Source of the DNA: CAYQTO01 sp964420455
GTDB lineage: Bacteria; Sumerlaeota; Sumerlaeia; SLMS01
Assembly: GCA_964420455.1 (NCBI GenBank)
Contig: CAYQTO010000053.1
Coordinates: forward strand, 1-20,765
Length of the DNA stretch: 20,765 bases
Reading direction: 5' to 3'
Shown here: positions 1-7,867 of the stretch, in pieces
Numbering within the stretch: position 1 is the first letter of the stretch
Layout of the letters: each line of letters begins with the position of its first letter
Translations under genes and position numbers: made by a program
Notes under the pieces: model-generated
What the model saw: the letters and a program-made list of their open reading frames with translations, nothing else
Told to the model about the DNA's origin: nothing
Databases searched by the model: none

Positions 1-130
1 CTCGGTTGTTTTTTTCAAATGACCAGAAATGGGTTTGTTCAGTTTTTCAACTGCCGTTTCATCAAATCCAATCTGAAGCGCTGTATATCCGTCTTTTTCC
101 TGTGTTTTCACCTGTGTTACCACACAGGGT
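1..130 (-). other. rplC: Foreign AT-rich fragment of ribosomal protein L3
   Basis: Read on the minus strand from about 130 down to 1, this piece encodes GPCVVTQVKT followed by EKDGYTALQIGF, then KLNKP and GHLKK. This is the conserved early block of bacterial ribosomal protein L3. Counted by hand, bases 1-120 are 39% G+C, against 68% for 121-300, and the codons are AT-ending (AAA, GGA, TAT, GAT), unlike every other gene here. L3 has no N-terminus here and is joined in frame to unrelated GC-rich sequence. The most economical reading is a chimeric contig end, probably from a Firmicutes-like low-GC genome, joined through the similar strings encoding TVVQVGP and L3's usual V-x-x-GPCVV. The L3 identity is secure from the residues; the artefact interpretation is inference. 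Confidence 0.8.
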
Positions 131-300
131 CCCACCTGGACGACGGTAAGCTCCGGGTGCCGCGCCCGCAGCCCGTCCGCCACCGCCTGCCAACGCGCGA
201 AAGGCCAGGCCTTGTTGGGGGTAAAGCTCTCCTTGGCGTGGGGCTCGATACAGACGAAGGGAAAGAAGCGTTCGGCCAGGACGCGGGCGGAGACCAGTTC
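131..300 (-). other. Fragment resembling GT9 (heptosyltransferase-like) glycosyltransferase
   Basis: In the same minus-strand frame as the L3 piece and the PBP, this GC-rich segment encodes CIEPHAKESFTPNKAWP, then FARWQAVADGLRARHPEL and TVVQVG. The pattern of a strand ending in EPH, an NK-x-WP motif, an aromatic-RW/RY helix and a strand ending in QVG is the donor-binding half of GT9 ADP-heptose-type glycosyltransferases. A PBP1A should at this point continue from its OB-like linker into the transpeptidase domain, which is not seen. I therefore treat 131 to about 300 as a separate fragment joined to the PBP. A real fusion gene is possible but unlikely. The exact junction near 285-305 is an estimate. 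Confidence 0.6.
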
Positions 301-1620
301 CTTTACGGCGATGTCGACGCCATCGCCGGGCTGGAGGGGGGCTCCCTCGCGAAAGTAGCGGGCCGTGGAGGCGGGAATGGAAACGTCGGCCCGCCAGCCC
401 CCTGGGATTTCCACGACCAGATGGTTGTCGAAGATGCGGACGACCTCGGCCATGCGGGGTTCGCCGACGATGGGGGGAGCGGTGTAGCCAAGGGTTTGGC
501 GGGTCCGGGCAAAGCGTTCACGGCGTGCCTCGAGCCATTGCGCTTCCTCGCGGTCGAGGCCCTCGCGCAGGGTTTCTTCCGCGAGTGATTGGAGGACCGG
601 ATCGACGGTGGTGTGAACGATCCATCCGGCGGTGTGCAGGCGGTTTTCGCCGAGGTCCGGGGAGTCCGCAAGGATGCGGCGGACGGCGTCGACGAAGTAC
701 GGCCCGCGGGTGCGGGAGACGCGAGTGGGGCGGACGTCGAGTTCGGCCGTGATGGCGCGGTCGAATTCGCGGCCGGAGATGATGCCTTGGTCCCACATGC
801 GGGCGAGGACGGCGTCGCGACGCTTGAGGGCGAGGTCGGGATTGTTGAGGGGGGAGTAGCGCTCGGGGAGCTGGGGGAGGCCGGCGAGGGTCGCGCCCTC
901 GGCAACGGTCAGGTCGCGGGCGCTCTTGTCGAAATAGGTACGCGCGGCGGCCTCGACCCCGTAGGTCCCGCTGCCGAGGTAAATCTGATTCAGGTAAACC
1001 TCAAGGATCTGGTCCTTGGTGAAGTGTCGCTCCATCCGCAGGGCGACGAGCATTTCGTGGAGCTTGCGGGTGGCGGTTTTCTGTGTACCAATAGCGGGGA
1101 GGAGATTGCGGGCGGTTTGCTGGGTAATGGTGGAAGCGCCTTGGGAGAGGCGGCCCCGGGTGAGGTTGACGACCATGGCGCGGGCGATGCCGAGGGGATC
1201 GACACCGAAGTGCTGGCGATAGCGGGCATCCTCGATGGCGACGAAGGCCTCCGGGAGTTCGACGGGGAGGTCGCGGAGGGGAACGACGTAGCGCCGCTGC
1301 TCGTATAGGGCGGTGTAGGCATTGCCGTTGGCGTCGTGGAGGATGGTGGCCTCGGGAGGATCGTAGTCCTCGAACTCGCGGATGGGCGGGGCCTGCTCGA
1401 GGTAGGCGGCCAAGGCGCCGAGGGCGGCGCAGGCGGCGGCGAAGGGAAGGGCGATGAACAGGAGACCCATCCAGGCAAAGAAGCGGAGCAGACGAACCCG
1501 GAGCCTGCCGCCCCAGGAAAGTTCCGACGGGCGGAGATGCTCGCGGCGGCGGACACGAGGTGATTCCCACGACGCGTCGTGTTCCTCGCGGCCCACCCGT
1601 GATGGTTGAAATGGTGGCAT
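301..1620 (-). CDS. PBP1A-type class A penicillin-binding protein, N-terminal part (GT51 transglycosylase)
   Basis: Membrane-anchored peptidoglycan glycosyltransferase that polymerises lipid II in the periplasm. Starting at ATG 1620-1618, a basic N-terminus is followed by one membrane segment (about residues 44-70). The GT51 domain follows with all its hallmarks: AIEDARYRQHFGVD (catalytic Glu about residue 130), QGASTITQQTARN, the RKLHEM second catalytic Glu, KDQILEVYLNQIYLG, and YGVEAAARTYF. After it comes a linker and an OB-like stretch ending near LQPGDGVDIAVKE. The SxxK transpeptidase domain that normally completes PBP1A (700-800 residues) is missing, because the frame continues into GT9-like sequence at about position 300. 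The gene is therefore best regarded as 3'-truncated by a contig-end chimera. It is divergent from the GT39 gene, with 146 bases between the two starts. Confidence 0.88.
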
Positions 1621-1766
1621 GCGGCCGGTTTCGCCAGGCTCCTGCGGATTGAGAATCCACCCAGTCCTTTGGGGTCACTCGCAACAATGGCAAGAAAACA
1701 TTTCCCCTGGCAGTGCTTGGGAATGGCCGTTGCGGCGGTTGGCGCGGTTGTTGGAGCCACACCGGC

Positions 1767-3839
1767 ATGATTGCCCCCGCCCCCGCCGAGCCGCCGTTCA
1801 CCCGCCGTTCGCTGGCTGGCTTCGCCGTCCTGTTGGCGGTGTGCCTGCCGCTGGCGCTCGTCCGCGCGTCCTGGGGTGTCAGCTTCTGGGTCGACGAGGT
1901 TTTTTCCTACATTCTTGCACGGCGTTCGGTGCAGTTTATCACCGGCGTGACGACATTCGACGCGCATCCCCCGCTGTATTACTTCATTCTGCATTACTGG
2001 CTGCTGGTGGGGGATGGTTTGGGGGTTCCTCCGTCGGCGCTTTGGGCAAGGCTTCCGAGCGTCGTGGGGCATGTTCTGTCGCTGGGGGTGCTGTGGTTCG
2101 GGGGGCGCTGGTTGCTGGGGGCCGGGGCGGGGACGCTGGCGGCGGCCACCTGGGGAATCTCCTCCCAGGCGCTGTATATCGCCAAGGAGATGCGCAACTA
2201 CAGCCTGGCGGCGGCGGCGCTGCTGGTGGTGTTCGTGGCCTTGCTGGTGGCGTGGCGGCTGGCCCGGGCAAACCGCCTCGGAGGCCGGCGGGCCGCTGTC
2301 CTCTGGGGGGTCTATGCCGCCGGCGTTTCCCTTGCGCTGTGGCTTCACCTGTTATCGGCCTTTGTGCTTCTGTTCGTGGGCATCGCCTGGGTGGGGATGG
2401 TGGCGGCGGGGGGATGGCGGCACCGGGGATTCCTTTGGGGGGGATTCGCGGGCAATGCGCTCGCGGTGATTTCCTTTGTGCCGTGGCTGCTCGTGGTCAG
2501 GTACCAACTGGAGTACCTGGGGAACGCGCCGACGCCGTGGATGACCGATGCGAGCTTCACCCACCTGCTGCATGTCTATACGTTGTGGTACCCGTTTGGG
2601 CGGGTGGGATTCTGGGACGCGGCGGTGGTGTTCAGTCCGTGGTTCGCGTTTGGCTGGCTGTGTCTGGTGCCGGTGTTGGTTCCGCTGGCCGTGGCGGCGA
2701 AGGCAGGGCGGGAGGCGGGGAATGACCGCGTTTTCGAGGCCGGGCTCGTCGCAGCGCTGGCGGCGTTCCTCATGGTTGCGGCAACATGGGGGGCAACCAA
2801 TGCGGGGCTGGCCCGGATCTTCCATGGTCCGCGTTATCCGGTGCTGGCGTTTCCGCTGTTTGTGTTTGGCATGGTGGCGTTGACGGATTGGGCCCGCCGG
2901 AGGCTGGGGGCCGGGCCCTGGCTGGGATGGCTGCTGATGGGGCCCTATCTGCTGGCCGGCGTGATGGGCTATCGCTTTGCCTTGCATTCGGAGAATGAAT
3001 TCCCGCGCGAGCGGATCAGCAAAGTCGCCACGGCCGATTTCCCCCCCAGCGAAGGAGTCATCTACGTCTTTCCGCCGGTGCTGACGCCGCTGTATCGGCC
3101 GCTGCTGCCGGAGCATGGGCTGGTGCCCGGGGGGCATCTGCTCGAGGCGGATCCCTTTCCCGACCCGGTGCGGCTCATGACGATGGGCTACTGGACACAG
3201 CTTCCCGGTCCGGTGCACCGCTACCTGGCAATGTTGTCAACGGGCGAGGGACTCGGGCGCGAGATGCAGCGTGGGGCCTATCCGACCGACTATGGCTGGT
3301 TCGTGATCCACGAGTTCTCGGGCATCCATCAGGAGGCGGTGGAACGGCTCCGGATGCTGACGGCGCGGTCGCGGGGGGAATGGCCGGAGGAATTGCGGGA
3401 GCGCTTTGCAGGGGCGGTGGCGCTTGCCCTCCCGGAGACCCAACAGCGGACGGACGGTTTTCATCTGCTCGAGATCAATCTCGAGGGATATCCCTATATC
3501 TGGGGTGGGCGCGAGACGACGCGGCTGCGGTTCGATGAGGCCATCGAGGCAGGTCGCTACCGGCTGCGGGTGCAGTTGATGCGCCATCCGTATCCGGCGG
3601 AGGAGGTGGAGATGTCGTTCCGGTTCGCCGGGCAACGGGATGTCTATACGGAGACAGTTGGCGCGGGGCACCACCTGGTGGCGTTCGAGGTGGAAGTGGA
3701 CAGGCGCCTGCCGTCGCCGGTGCTGGACGTGACGCATCCGGCATGGAGGCCCAACGCGTTCATCGAAGGTTCAAGGGACCCGCGAGAGTTGACGTTTCTG
3801 TTCTCGGCGGCGTGGCTGGAGCCGGTGGGGGAGCCGTAG
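1767..3839 (+). CDS. GT39/ArnT-like polytopic membrane glycosyltransferase
   Basis: A 690-residue multi-spanning protein. The first extracytoplasmic loop carries the GT39 signature WVDEVFSY (Asp-Glu at residues 43-44) followed by DAHPPLYYF (His67). This is the arrangement of PMT_2/ArnT-type enzymes, which transfer a sugar from a polyprenyl-phosphate donor to protein, lipid A or polymer at the outer face of the inner membrane. About ten hydrophobic segments fill residues 15-430. The remaining roughly 250 residues are soluble and presumably periplasmic. I chose ATG 1767 (MIAPAPAEPP) because GGAG at 1753-1756 precedes it and the sequence upstream in the frame is Cys/Gly/Trp-rich and unlikely. 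The acceptor cannot be deduced. It carries two GTCTATAC sites (2574, 3642), both read as Val-Tyr-Thr. Confidence 0.8.
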   Translation: MIAPAPAEPPFTRRSLAGFAVLLAVCLPLALVRASWGVSFWVDEVFSYILARRSVQFITGVTTFDAHPPLYYFILHYWLLVGDGLGVPPSALWARLPSVVGHVLSLGVLWFGGRWLLGAGAGTLAAATWGISSQALYIAKEMRNYSLAAAALLVVFVALLVAWRLARANRLGGRRAAVLWGVYAAGVSLALWLHLLSAFVLLFVGIAWVGMVAAGGWRHRGFLWGGFAGNALAVISFVPWLLVVRYQLEYLGNAPTPWMTDASFTHLLHVYTLWYPFGRVGFWDAAVVFSPWFAFGWLCLVPVLVPLAVAAKAGREAGNDRVFEAGLVAALAAFLMVAATWGATNAGLARIFHGPRYPVLAFPLFVFGMVALTDWARRRLGAGPWLGWLLMGPYLLAGVMGYRFALHSENEFPRERISKVATADFPPSEGVIYVFPPVLTPLYRPLLPEHGLVPGGHLLEADPFPDPVRLMTMGYWTQLPGPVHRYLAMLSTGEGLGREMQRGAYPTDYGWFVIHEFSGIHQEAVERLRMLTARSRGEWPEELRERFAGAVALALPETQQRTDGFHLLEINLEGYPYIWGGRETTRLRFDEAIEAGRYRLRVQLMRHPYPAEEVEMSFRFAGQRDVYTETVGAGHHLVAFEVEVDRRLPSPVLDVTHPAWRPNAFIEGSRDPRELTFLFSAAWLEPVGEP

Positions 3840-3895
3840 GAGGAAAGCGCAGTTTTTCGAGGAGGAGGAATCACCGCAAGGGCGTTGGGGGGTTG

Positions 3896-4531
3896 CTATT
3901 GGCGGCGAAAGAGGACGCGCGGTGTGGGTGTGGGGGCGGGTGTGTCGTCGGGTCCGGGTGCGGTGATGCTCAGGCGGCGGCTGCGCTGGTCGACGAGGAT
4001 GCGGGAGTACTCGTAGGTCTTCCCCTCGCGGGGGCTGTCGTGGGCGAGCTTCTCGCGGACGTGGGGGTGGTCGGCGAGGCGGACGGAGGCGGGCCTGCCT
4101 TCGGCGTCGGGGGGGACTTGAAAGGTGAGGCGGACGACCGGCCCGTCCATCCAACCGGGGAGGGAAACACCGGAGAGGGAGCGGCTCTCGTAGCCGGGAA
4201 TGGCTTGGTAGGGATCGCTGACGGCGACGATGACCTCGTTGTCGGGCCCTTCGGCGCGGGCGCCCATGTAGGTGAGGGTGGGCGATGTGTAGTCGACGCG
4301 AAGGCTCCACATGTTGACGGGGCGGGGCGCGCCGGATAGGTCGATGACGAAGTCGGTCTGGCGGCCGCTGGGGATGGGGTCGGCCATGGGTTTGATCTCG
4401 ATGCGGGCCGGCGGAGAGAGGTCGACGCGTTCGTAGGTGCTGGGGCCCGTGCCGATCTGCCCGCACGCGGGCGACGACATTGCAGCGAGCAGGAGGATGA
4501 TGGCGGGAAGGAGGGGAAGAAGTGGGGGCAA
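3896..4531 (-). CDS. Secreted protein with possible cohesin-like beta-sandwich
   Basis: About 211 residues if translation starts at TTG 4531-4529. It opens with a hydrophobic leader of repeated Leu/Pro/Ile and a cleavage-like LAAMSSPACGQ. The body has alternating hydrophobic strands: DFVIDLSGAPRP, NMWSLRVDYTSPTLTYMGAR, then a later VVRLTFQVPPDAEGRP. Order and spacing recall cohesin modules (an early strand, an LxxxxxYDPxxLxY strand, a late VxFxV strand followed by G). The resemblance is by eye only. It ends in a Pro/Thr tail and LFRRQ. AAGGA lies 11 nt before the TTG. The same frame runs open to 4720, but that would overlap the icd start and put nearly 90 residues before the leader. It is convergent with the GT39 gene. 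Confidence is good for a real exported gene, low for function. Confidence 0.6.
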   Translation of the reverse strand: MPPLLPLLPAIILLLAAMSSPACGQIGTGPSTYERVDLSPPARIEIKPMADPIPSGRQTDFVIDLSGAPRPVNMWSLRVDYTSPTLTYMGARAEGPDNEVIVAVSDPYQAIPGYESRSLSGVSLPGWMDGPVVRLTFQVPPDAEGRPASVRLADHPHVREKLAHDSPREGKTYEYSRILVDQRSRRLSITAPGPDDTPAPTPTPRVLFRRQ

Positions 4532-4595
4532 GGGGGGCGTCGTCCTTGGCGTTTGCTGCTGGAGACCACGAGGAGGGTCGTGAAGTTTGCCACCC

Positions 4596-4630
4596 GGTGT
4601 CAAGGAGGCGGGGGGACGACGCTTGACACC
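4596..4630. promoter_or_regulatory. 9-bp inverted repeat in the divergent intergenic region before icd
   Basis: GGTGTCAAG (4596-4604) and its exact reverse complement CTTGACACC (4622-4630) flank a 17-base GC-rich spacer, between the secreted-protein gene and icd. Each arm contains TTGACA pointing outward, so it resembles two divergent -35 boxes. However, no convincing -10 hexamer sits 16-18 bases beyond either. It is either a two-turn operator or a stem-loop. CCCTCCGAGGG at 4630-4640 is a further near-adjacent symmetric string. Confidence 0.4.
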
Positions 4631-4718
4631 CCCTCCGAGGGATTTCGACCGTGTGGCGCCTTGCGCGTGGCCGCGTGGCCGGCGCGCCCCAACCCAGACA
4701 ACGGAAGAACGATTTCCC

Positions 4719-5975
4719 ATGGCCTACGAGAAGATTACCCCGCCCGAAGGCGACAAGATTGCCGTGAAGGACGACGGCGTCCTCGTCGTCCCCGATCACC
4801 CCATCATTCCGCGGATCGTGGGCGACGGGATCGGGCCGGATATCTCGAAGGCGACAGAGCGGGTGATCGACGCGGCGGTCGACAAAGTCTTCAGCGGCAA
4901 GAAGCGGATCGTTTGGTTCGACGTATACGCGGGCGAGGCCTGCGTGGCGAAGTATGGCGAAAATGTGTGGCTGGCGGAGGACACGATCGAGGCGATCAAG
5001 GAGTTCAAGGTGGCCATCAAGGGGCCCCTCACGACGCCGGTCGGTGGTGGCATCCGGTCGATCAACGTGGCGCTGCGCCAGATTCTGGACCTGTTTGCCT
5101 GCGTGCGGCCGGTCCGCTGGTTCGATGGCGTGCCCGCACCGGTCCGCGAGCCCGGCAAGCTGGACGTGGTCATCTTTCGCGAGAACACGGAGGACATTTA
5201 CAAGGGCATCGAGTTTCAGGAAGGCACTGATGACGCGAAGGAACTGATCGCCTTTCTGCGTGACCGGTATGGCAAGGAGGTGAACCCGGACAGTGGAATC
5301 GGGATCAAGCCGGTCTCGATCAGCGGGACCAAGCGCCTCGTGCGGATGGCGATCCAGTACGCGCTGGCAAAGGGCCGGCGGTCGGTCACGCTCGTCCACA
5401 AGGGCAACATCATGAAGTTCACCGAGGGAGCCTTTGCGGCCTGGGGCTACGAACTCGCGAAGGAAGAATTCCGCGACCAGATCGTGACGGAGGACGAGCT
5501 CTGGAACGTCCACGGCGGCACGATGCCGGAGGGCAAGCTGCTCGTGAACGACCGTATTGCGGACGCGATGTTCCAGCAGTTGCTGCTGCGGCCGGATGAG
5601 TACGACGTGATCGCGACGCTGAACTTAAATGGCGACTACCTGTCGGACGCGTGCGCGGCGCAGGTGGGCGGGCTCGGGCTGGCGCCGGGCGCCAACATCG
5701 GCAAGGGGCACGCCCTATTCGAGGCGACCCACGGCACCGCCCCCAAGTACGCCGGCAAGGATATGGTGAACCCGGGCTCGCTTCTGCTCAGTGCGGTGAT
5801 GATGCTCGAGCACCTTGGCTGGGACGAGGCGGCACGGCTGGTGGTCGACGCGATGGAGAAGACCATCTCGGCAAAGACGGTGACCTACGACCTGGAGCGC
5901 CAGATGGAGGGCGCGACCAAGGTCAGCACGAGCCAGTTCGCCACCCACATCATCGAGAAGATCGCGTCGGCCTGA
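4719..5975 (+). CDS. icd: NADP-dependent isocitrate dehydrogenase
   Basis: Oxidatively decarboxylates isocitrate to 2-oxoglutarate in the TCA cycle (cytosol). The 418 residues match the length of E. coli Icd. GDGIGPDIS opens the fold. GGIRSINVALRQ contains Ser114, the equivalent of the E. coli phosphorylated Ser113, and RENTEDIYKGIE is the conserved substrate-site block. HGTAPKYAGKD (Lys343-Tyr344), together with Tyr390 and Arg394 in TYDLERQ, matches the E. coli NADP 2'-phosphate contacts (Lys344, Tyr345, Tyr391, Arg395), so NADP specificity is well supported. ATG 4719 follows GGAAGA; the in-frame codons upstream give a non-conserved extension. The gene ends 6 bases from the convergent glycoside hydrolase. 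One GTATAC occurs in it but no exact GTCTATAC. Confidence 0.97.
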   Translation: MAYEKITPPEGDKIAVKDDGVLVVPDHPIIPRIVGDGIGPDISKATERVIDAAVDKVFSGKKRIVWFDVYAGEACVAKYGENVWLAEDTIEAIKEFKVAIKGPLTTPVGGGIRSINVALRQILDLFACVRPVRWFDGVPAPVREPGKLDVVIFRENTEDIYKGIEFQEGTDDAKELIAFLRDRYGKEVNPDSGIGIKPVSISGTKRLVRMAIQYALAKGRRSVTLVHKGNIMKFTEGAFAAWGYELAKEEFRDQIVTEDELWNVHGGTMPEGKLLVNDRIADAMFQQLLLRPDEYDVIATLNLNGDYLSDACAAQVGGLGLAPGANIGKGHALFEATHGTAPKYAGKDMVNPGSLLLSAVMMLEHLGWDEAARLVVDAMEKTISAKTVTYDLERQMEGATKVSTSQFATHIIEKIASA

Positions 5976-5981
5976 GCCGGG

Positions 5982-7841
5982 TTATTCCATGCGCAGGTCG
6001 TGAATGAGGAGGACGACCTCGTAGGGGTTTTCGCCGCCGAGGGAGAGGGTGACGCTGTCGAGGGTGTCGATCTCGAGGAGGCGCGCGCCGTTCTGGTTTC
6101 CCCAGTAGTTGTTGTACTGGGTGCGCGAGATGAGGTACTGGAGGGGAAAGCGGTAGAGGTGCCGGGTGCCGCGGCCCCACCGGCGGTGTGTGGTGAAGGA
6201 CTCGCCATCGTCGCCGGCACGAAGGTCGTATTCGGACATGTCGAGCCAGGCGCGGTCGTAGCCGGCTTCGTGGAACTCGAGGGCGAAGTTGACCTCCCGG
6301 GGAATGGTGGCGTCGAGGACGACTTCGCGGAACCCGGAGAGGTCCGTGAAGGGCTTGCCGTTGCGCTCGCCCCGCCGTTCCGGCGGGCGGATGAAGCGGA
6401 GTCCGGTCCCCCCCTCGTAGCGTGTGATGGTATAGACGAGGCTGCCGTCGGGATGGTCGGCGGCGACGCCGCGGGTGTCCCCCCAGACGAAGACATCGGG
6501 GGGGGCGGCCTGCTCGCCGCGGAGGAGGGAGAGGGGCCGCTGGCTGAGGGCGGGGGGCGTATAGACAACATGGCGGGGCAGGGGGAGCTCGACCTCCGGT
6601 AGGGGACGCAGGTCCTCCGGCCCGAATTTCCGCACCAACCTGTTGGCATCGCCCATGGAGGACAGCAGCTCCGTATAGACCCCGCCATTGATGTCGACGA
6701 TGCCGTAGTTCATGTTCTCGCCGTCGCGGCGGCGGCCCTCGGGGGGCTGGTCCGTATAGATGAACCAGTGGGAGCCGACGAAGGGGCGGAGGCGGTAGGC
6801 CTCGTCCATGAGGAGGCGGTAGTTGCGGGCGCGGTCGGCCTGGGTTTCGACCGGGCGGCCGGTGCCCCGGGTGTTGGGGTTGCCGCTGTTGTTCTCCATG
6901 GCGGCCCAGGAGAATTCGGTGATCATGACCGGCTTGCCGCTGACGGCGTGAAAGAGGGCGACGGTCTCCTCGGAAATGCCGGTGCCATCAGAGGGGTAGC
7001 GGTTGAAGGAGAGGGCGTCGCAGTGGCGGCCCTCGGCCTCGAGGACGGGGATGGGGGCGCTGCCGGCGTGGCGGGTGCCGAGGATGAGCTTGCCGGGGGC
7101 CATCTCGCGAACGACGGAGGCGGCGATCCCGAACCACTTTTCCGCGGCGAGGGCAGTGAAGCCACGGCGGATTTCCTGGGTCTCGCGATTGTAGCCGGAG
7201 GTGAGGTCGCGGCGGGTGAGTTCGGCCCAGCTGCTCAGGTTCGTGTCCCAGATGCGGTTCACGCCGTAAAGGCCGCCGGCGTGCTCGTCGAGATAGGCAA
7301 TGGCGGCCTCGCGTTCGGGGCTTCCGGCGGGATAGCCGACGGCGTCCTCGAGCAGGCCGCGGTGCCCCCCGGTGCCCCACTCGCCGCCGCCGCCCCATTT
7401 GATCTCGTTGTCGAGGAAGAAGCCGATGACCCGCTCGGGGTCGGGAAAGCGCGCGAGAACTTCCGCGAAGCGCCGCTCCATTTCCTCGCGGATGTCTGGG
7501 CGAAATCCATTCAGCCCCCGGTTGTCGCGCCATTCGGAAACATAGATGACAGGGATTTCGTAGAGTTCCGACGCGTTGAGGGTTTCGTCGGACCAGGCGC
7601 CGGCGGTGTTGAAGCCGTGATCGCGAAGGAGGGCGACGGAGCGGCCGTCGTCGCGGACGCCGTTGACGCCGATGCTGAAGAAGCGGGTGCCGTCGGGGGC
7701 GACGAAGGCCCAGCGGCCGTGCTCGTCGGGTTCAAGCCTGTAGGGATACTCGGCGGCGCGATAGGCGGCGAGGGCGGCGTCGTCGGCCCTCGCCGCGGCA
7801 ACCGCGAGCATGGCAACGATAACAAGAAAAAGGCGGCTCAT
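5982..7841 (-). CDS. Secreted agarase-like clan GH-A glycoside hydrolase
   Basis: A 619-residue exported enzyme likely to cleave a polysaccharide outside the cytoplasm. The signal peptide is MSRLFLVIVAMLAVAAARA. The N-terminal catalytic barrel starts with DGTRFFSIGVNGV and HGFNTAGAWSDE, strings typical of beta-agarase/GH50-like proteins. Clan GH-A residues are visible: acid/base Glu146 in FLDNEIKWG and nucleophile Glu309 in MITEFSWAA. SHWFIYTDQP and the NYGIVD segment close the barrel. The last ~150 residues form a jelly-roll-like accessory region (FREVVLDATIPREVNF). ATG 7841 has AAGGAG 8 bases upstream. It lies 26 bases downstream of the NAD(P)HX repair gene and may be cotranscribed with it. 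It contains three exact GTCTATAC sites (VYT) and one ATCTATAC (IYT). Substrate and family number are uncertain. Confidence 0.78.
   Translation of the reverse strand: MSRLFLVIVAMLAVAAARADDAALAAYRAAEYPYRLEPDEHGRWAFVAPDGTRFFSIGVNGVRDDGRSVALLRDHGFNTAGAWSDETLNASELYEIPVIYVSEWRDNRGLNGFRPDIREEMERRFAEVLARFPDPERVIGFFLDNEIKWGGGGEWGTGGHRGLLEDAVGYPAGSPEREAAIAYLDEHAGGLYGVNRIWDTNLSSWAELTRRDLTSGYNRETQEIRRGFTALAAEKWFGIAASVVREMAPGKLILGTRHAGSAPIPVLEAEGRHCDALSFNRYPSDGTGISEETVALFHAVSGKPVMITEFSWAAMENNSGNPNTRGTGRPVETQADRARNYRLLMDEAYRLRPFVGSHWFIYTDQPPEGRRRDGENMNYGIVDINGGVYTELLSSMGDANRLVRKFGPEDLRPLPEVELPLPRHVVYTPPALSQRPLSLLRGEQAAPPDVFVWGDTRGVAADHPDGSLVYTITRYEGGTGLRFIRPPERRGERNGKPFTDLSGFREVVLDATIPREVNFALEFHEAGYDRAWLDMSEYDLRAGDDGESFTTHRRWGRGTRHLYRFPLQYLISRTQYNNYWGNQNGARLLEIDTLDSVTLSLGGENPYEVVLLIHDLRME
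6430..6761 (-). repeat. Cluster of GTCTATAC octamers inside the glycoside hydrolase gene
   Basis: Exact copies, seen on the plus strand as GTATAGAC, lie at 6430-6437, 6559-6566 and 6673-6680. A one-base variant (ATCTATAC) lies at 6754-6761. Spacings are 129, 114 and 81 bases. All are in the reading frame as V-Y-T or I-Y-T. It is the densest group of the octamer in the window. Confidence 0.85.
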
Positions 7842-7867
7842 GGGGAAGGCTCCTTGGGTGGGTCGTC

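Noticed and set aside
19..588. Plus-strand open frame of 189 codons at the left edge
   Set aside because: It is the exact antisense of the PBP/GT9/L3 frame; its translation is Gly/Asp low-complexity and the minus strand has clear family motifs.
3840..3895. Bidirectional terminator between the convergent GT39 and secreted-protein genes
   Set aside because: There is a short T-run near 3853 but no stem of useful length beside it.
4623..4651. TTGACA as a standard sigma-70 promoter for icd
   Set aside because: No acceptable -10 hexamer 16-18 bases downstream; kept only as part of an inverted repeat.
4532..4720. Upstream extension of the secreted-protein gene to ATG 4720
   Set aside because: It would overlap the icd start codon and place an Arg/Pro-rich stretch before the signal-like leader. 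The TTG at 4531 with AAGGA fits better, though it is unproven.
4921..4935. GTATAC in icd as another copy of the octamer
   Set aside because: It is a six-base palindrome reading VYA with GTA TAC and does not match GTCTATAC.
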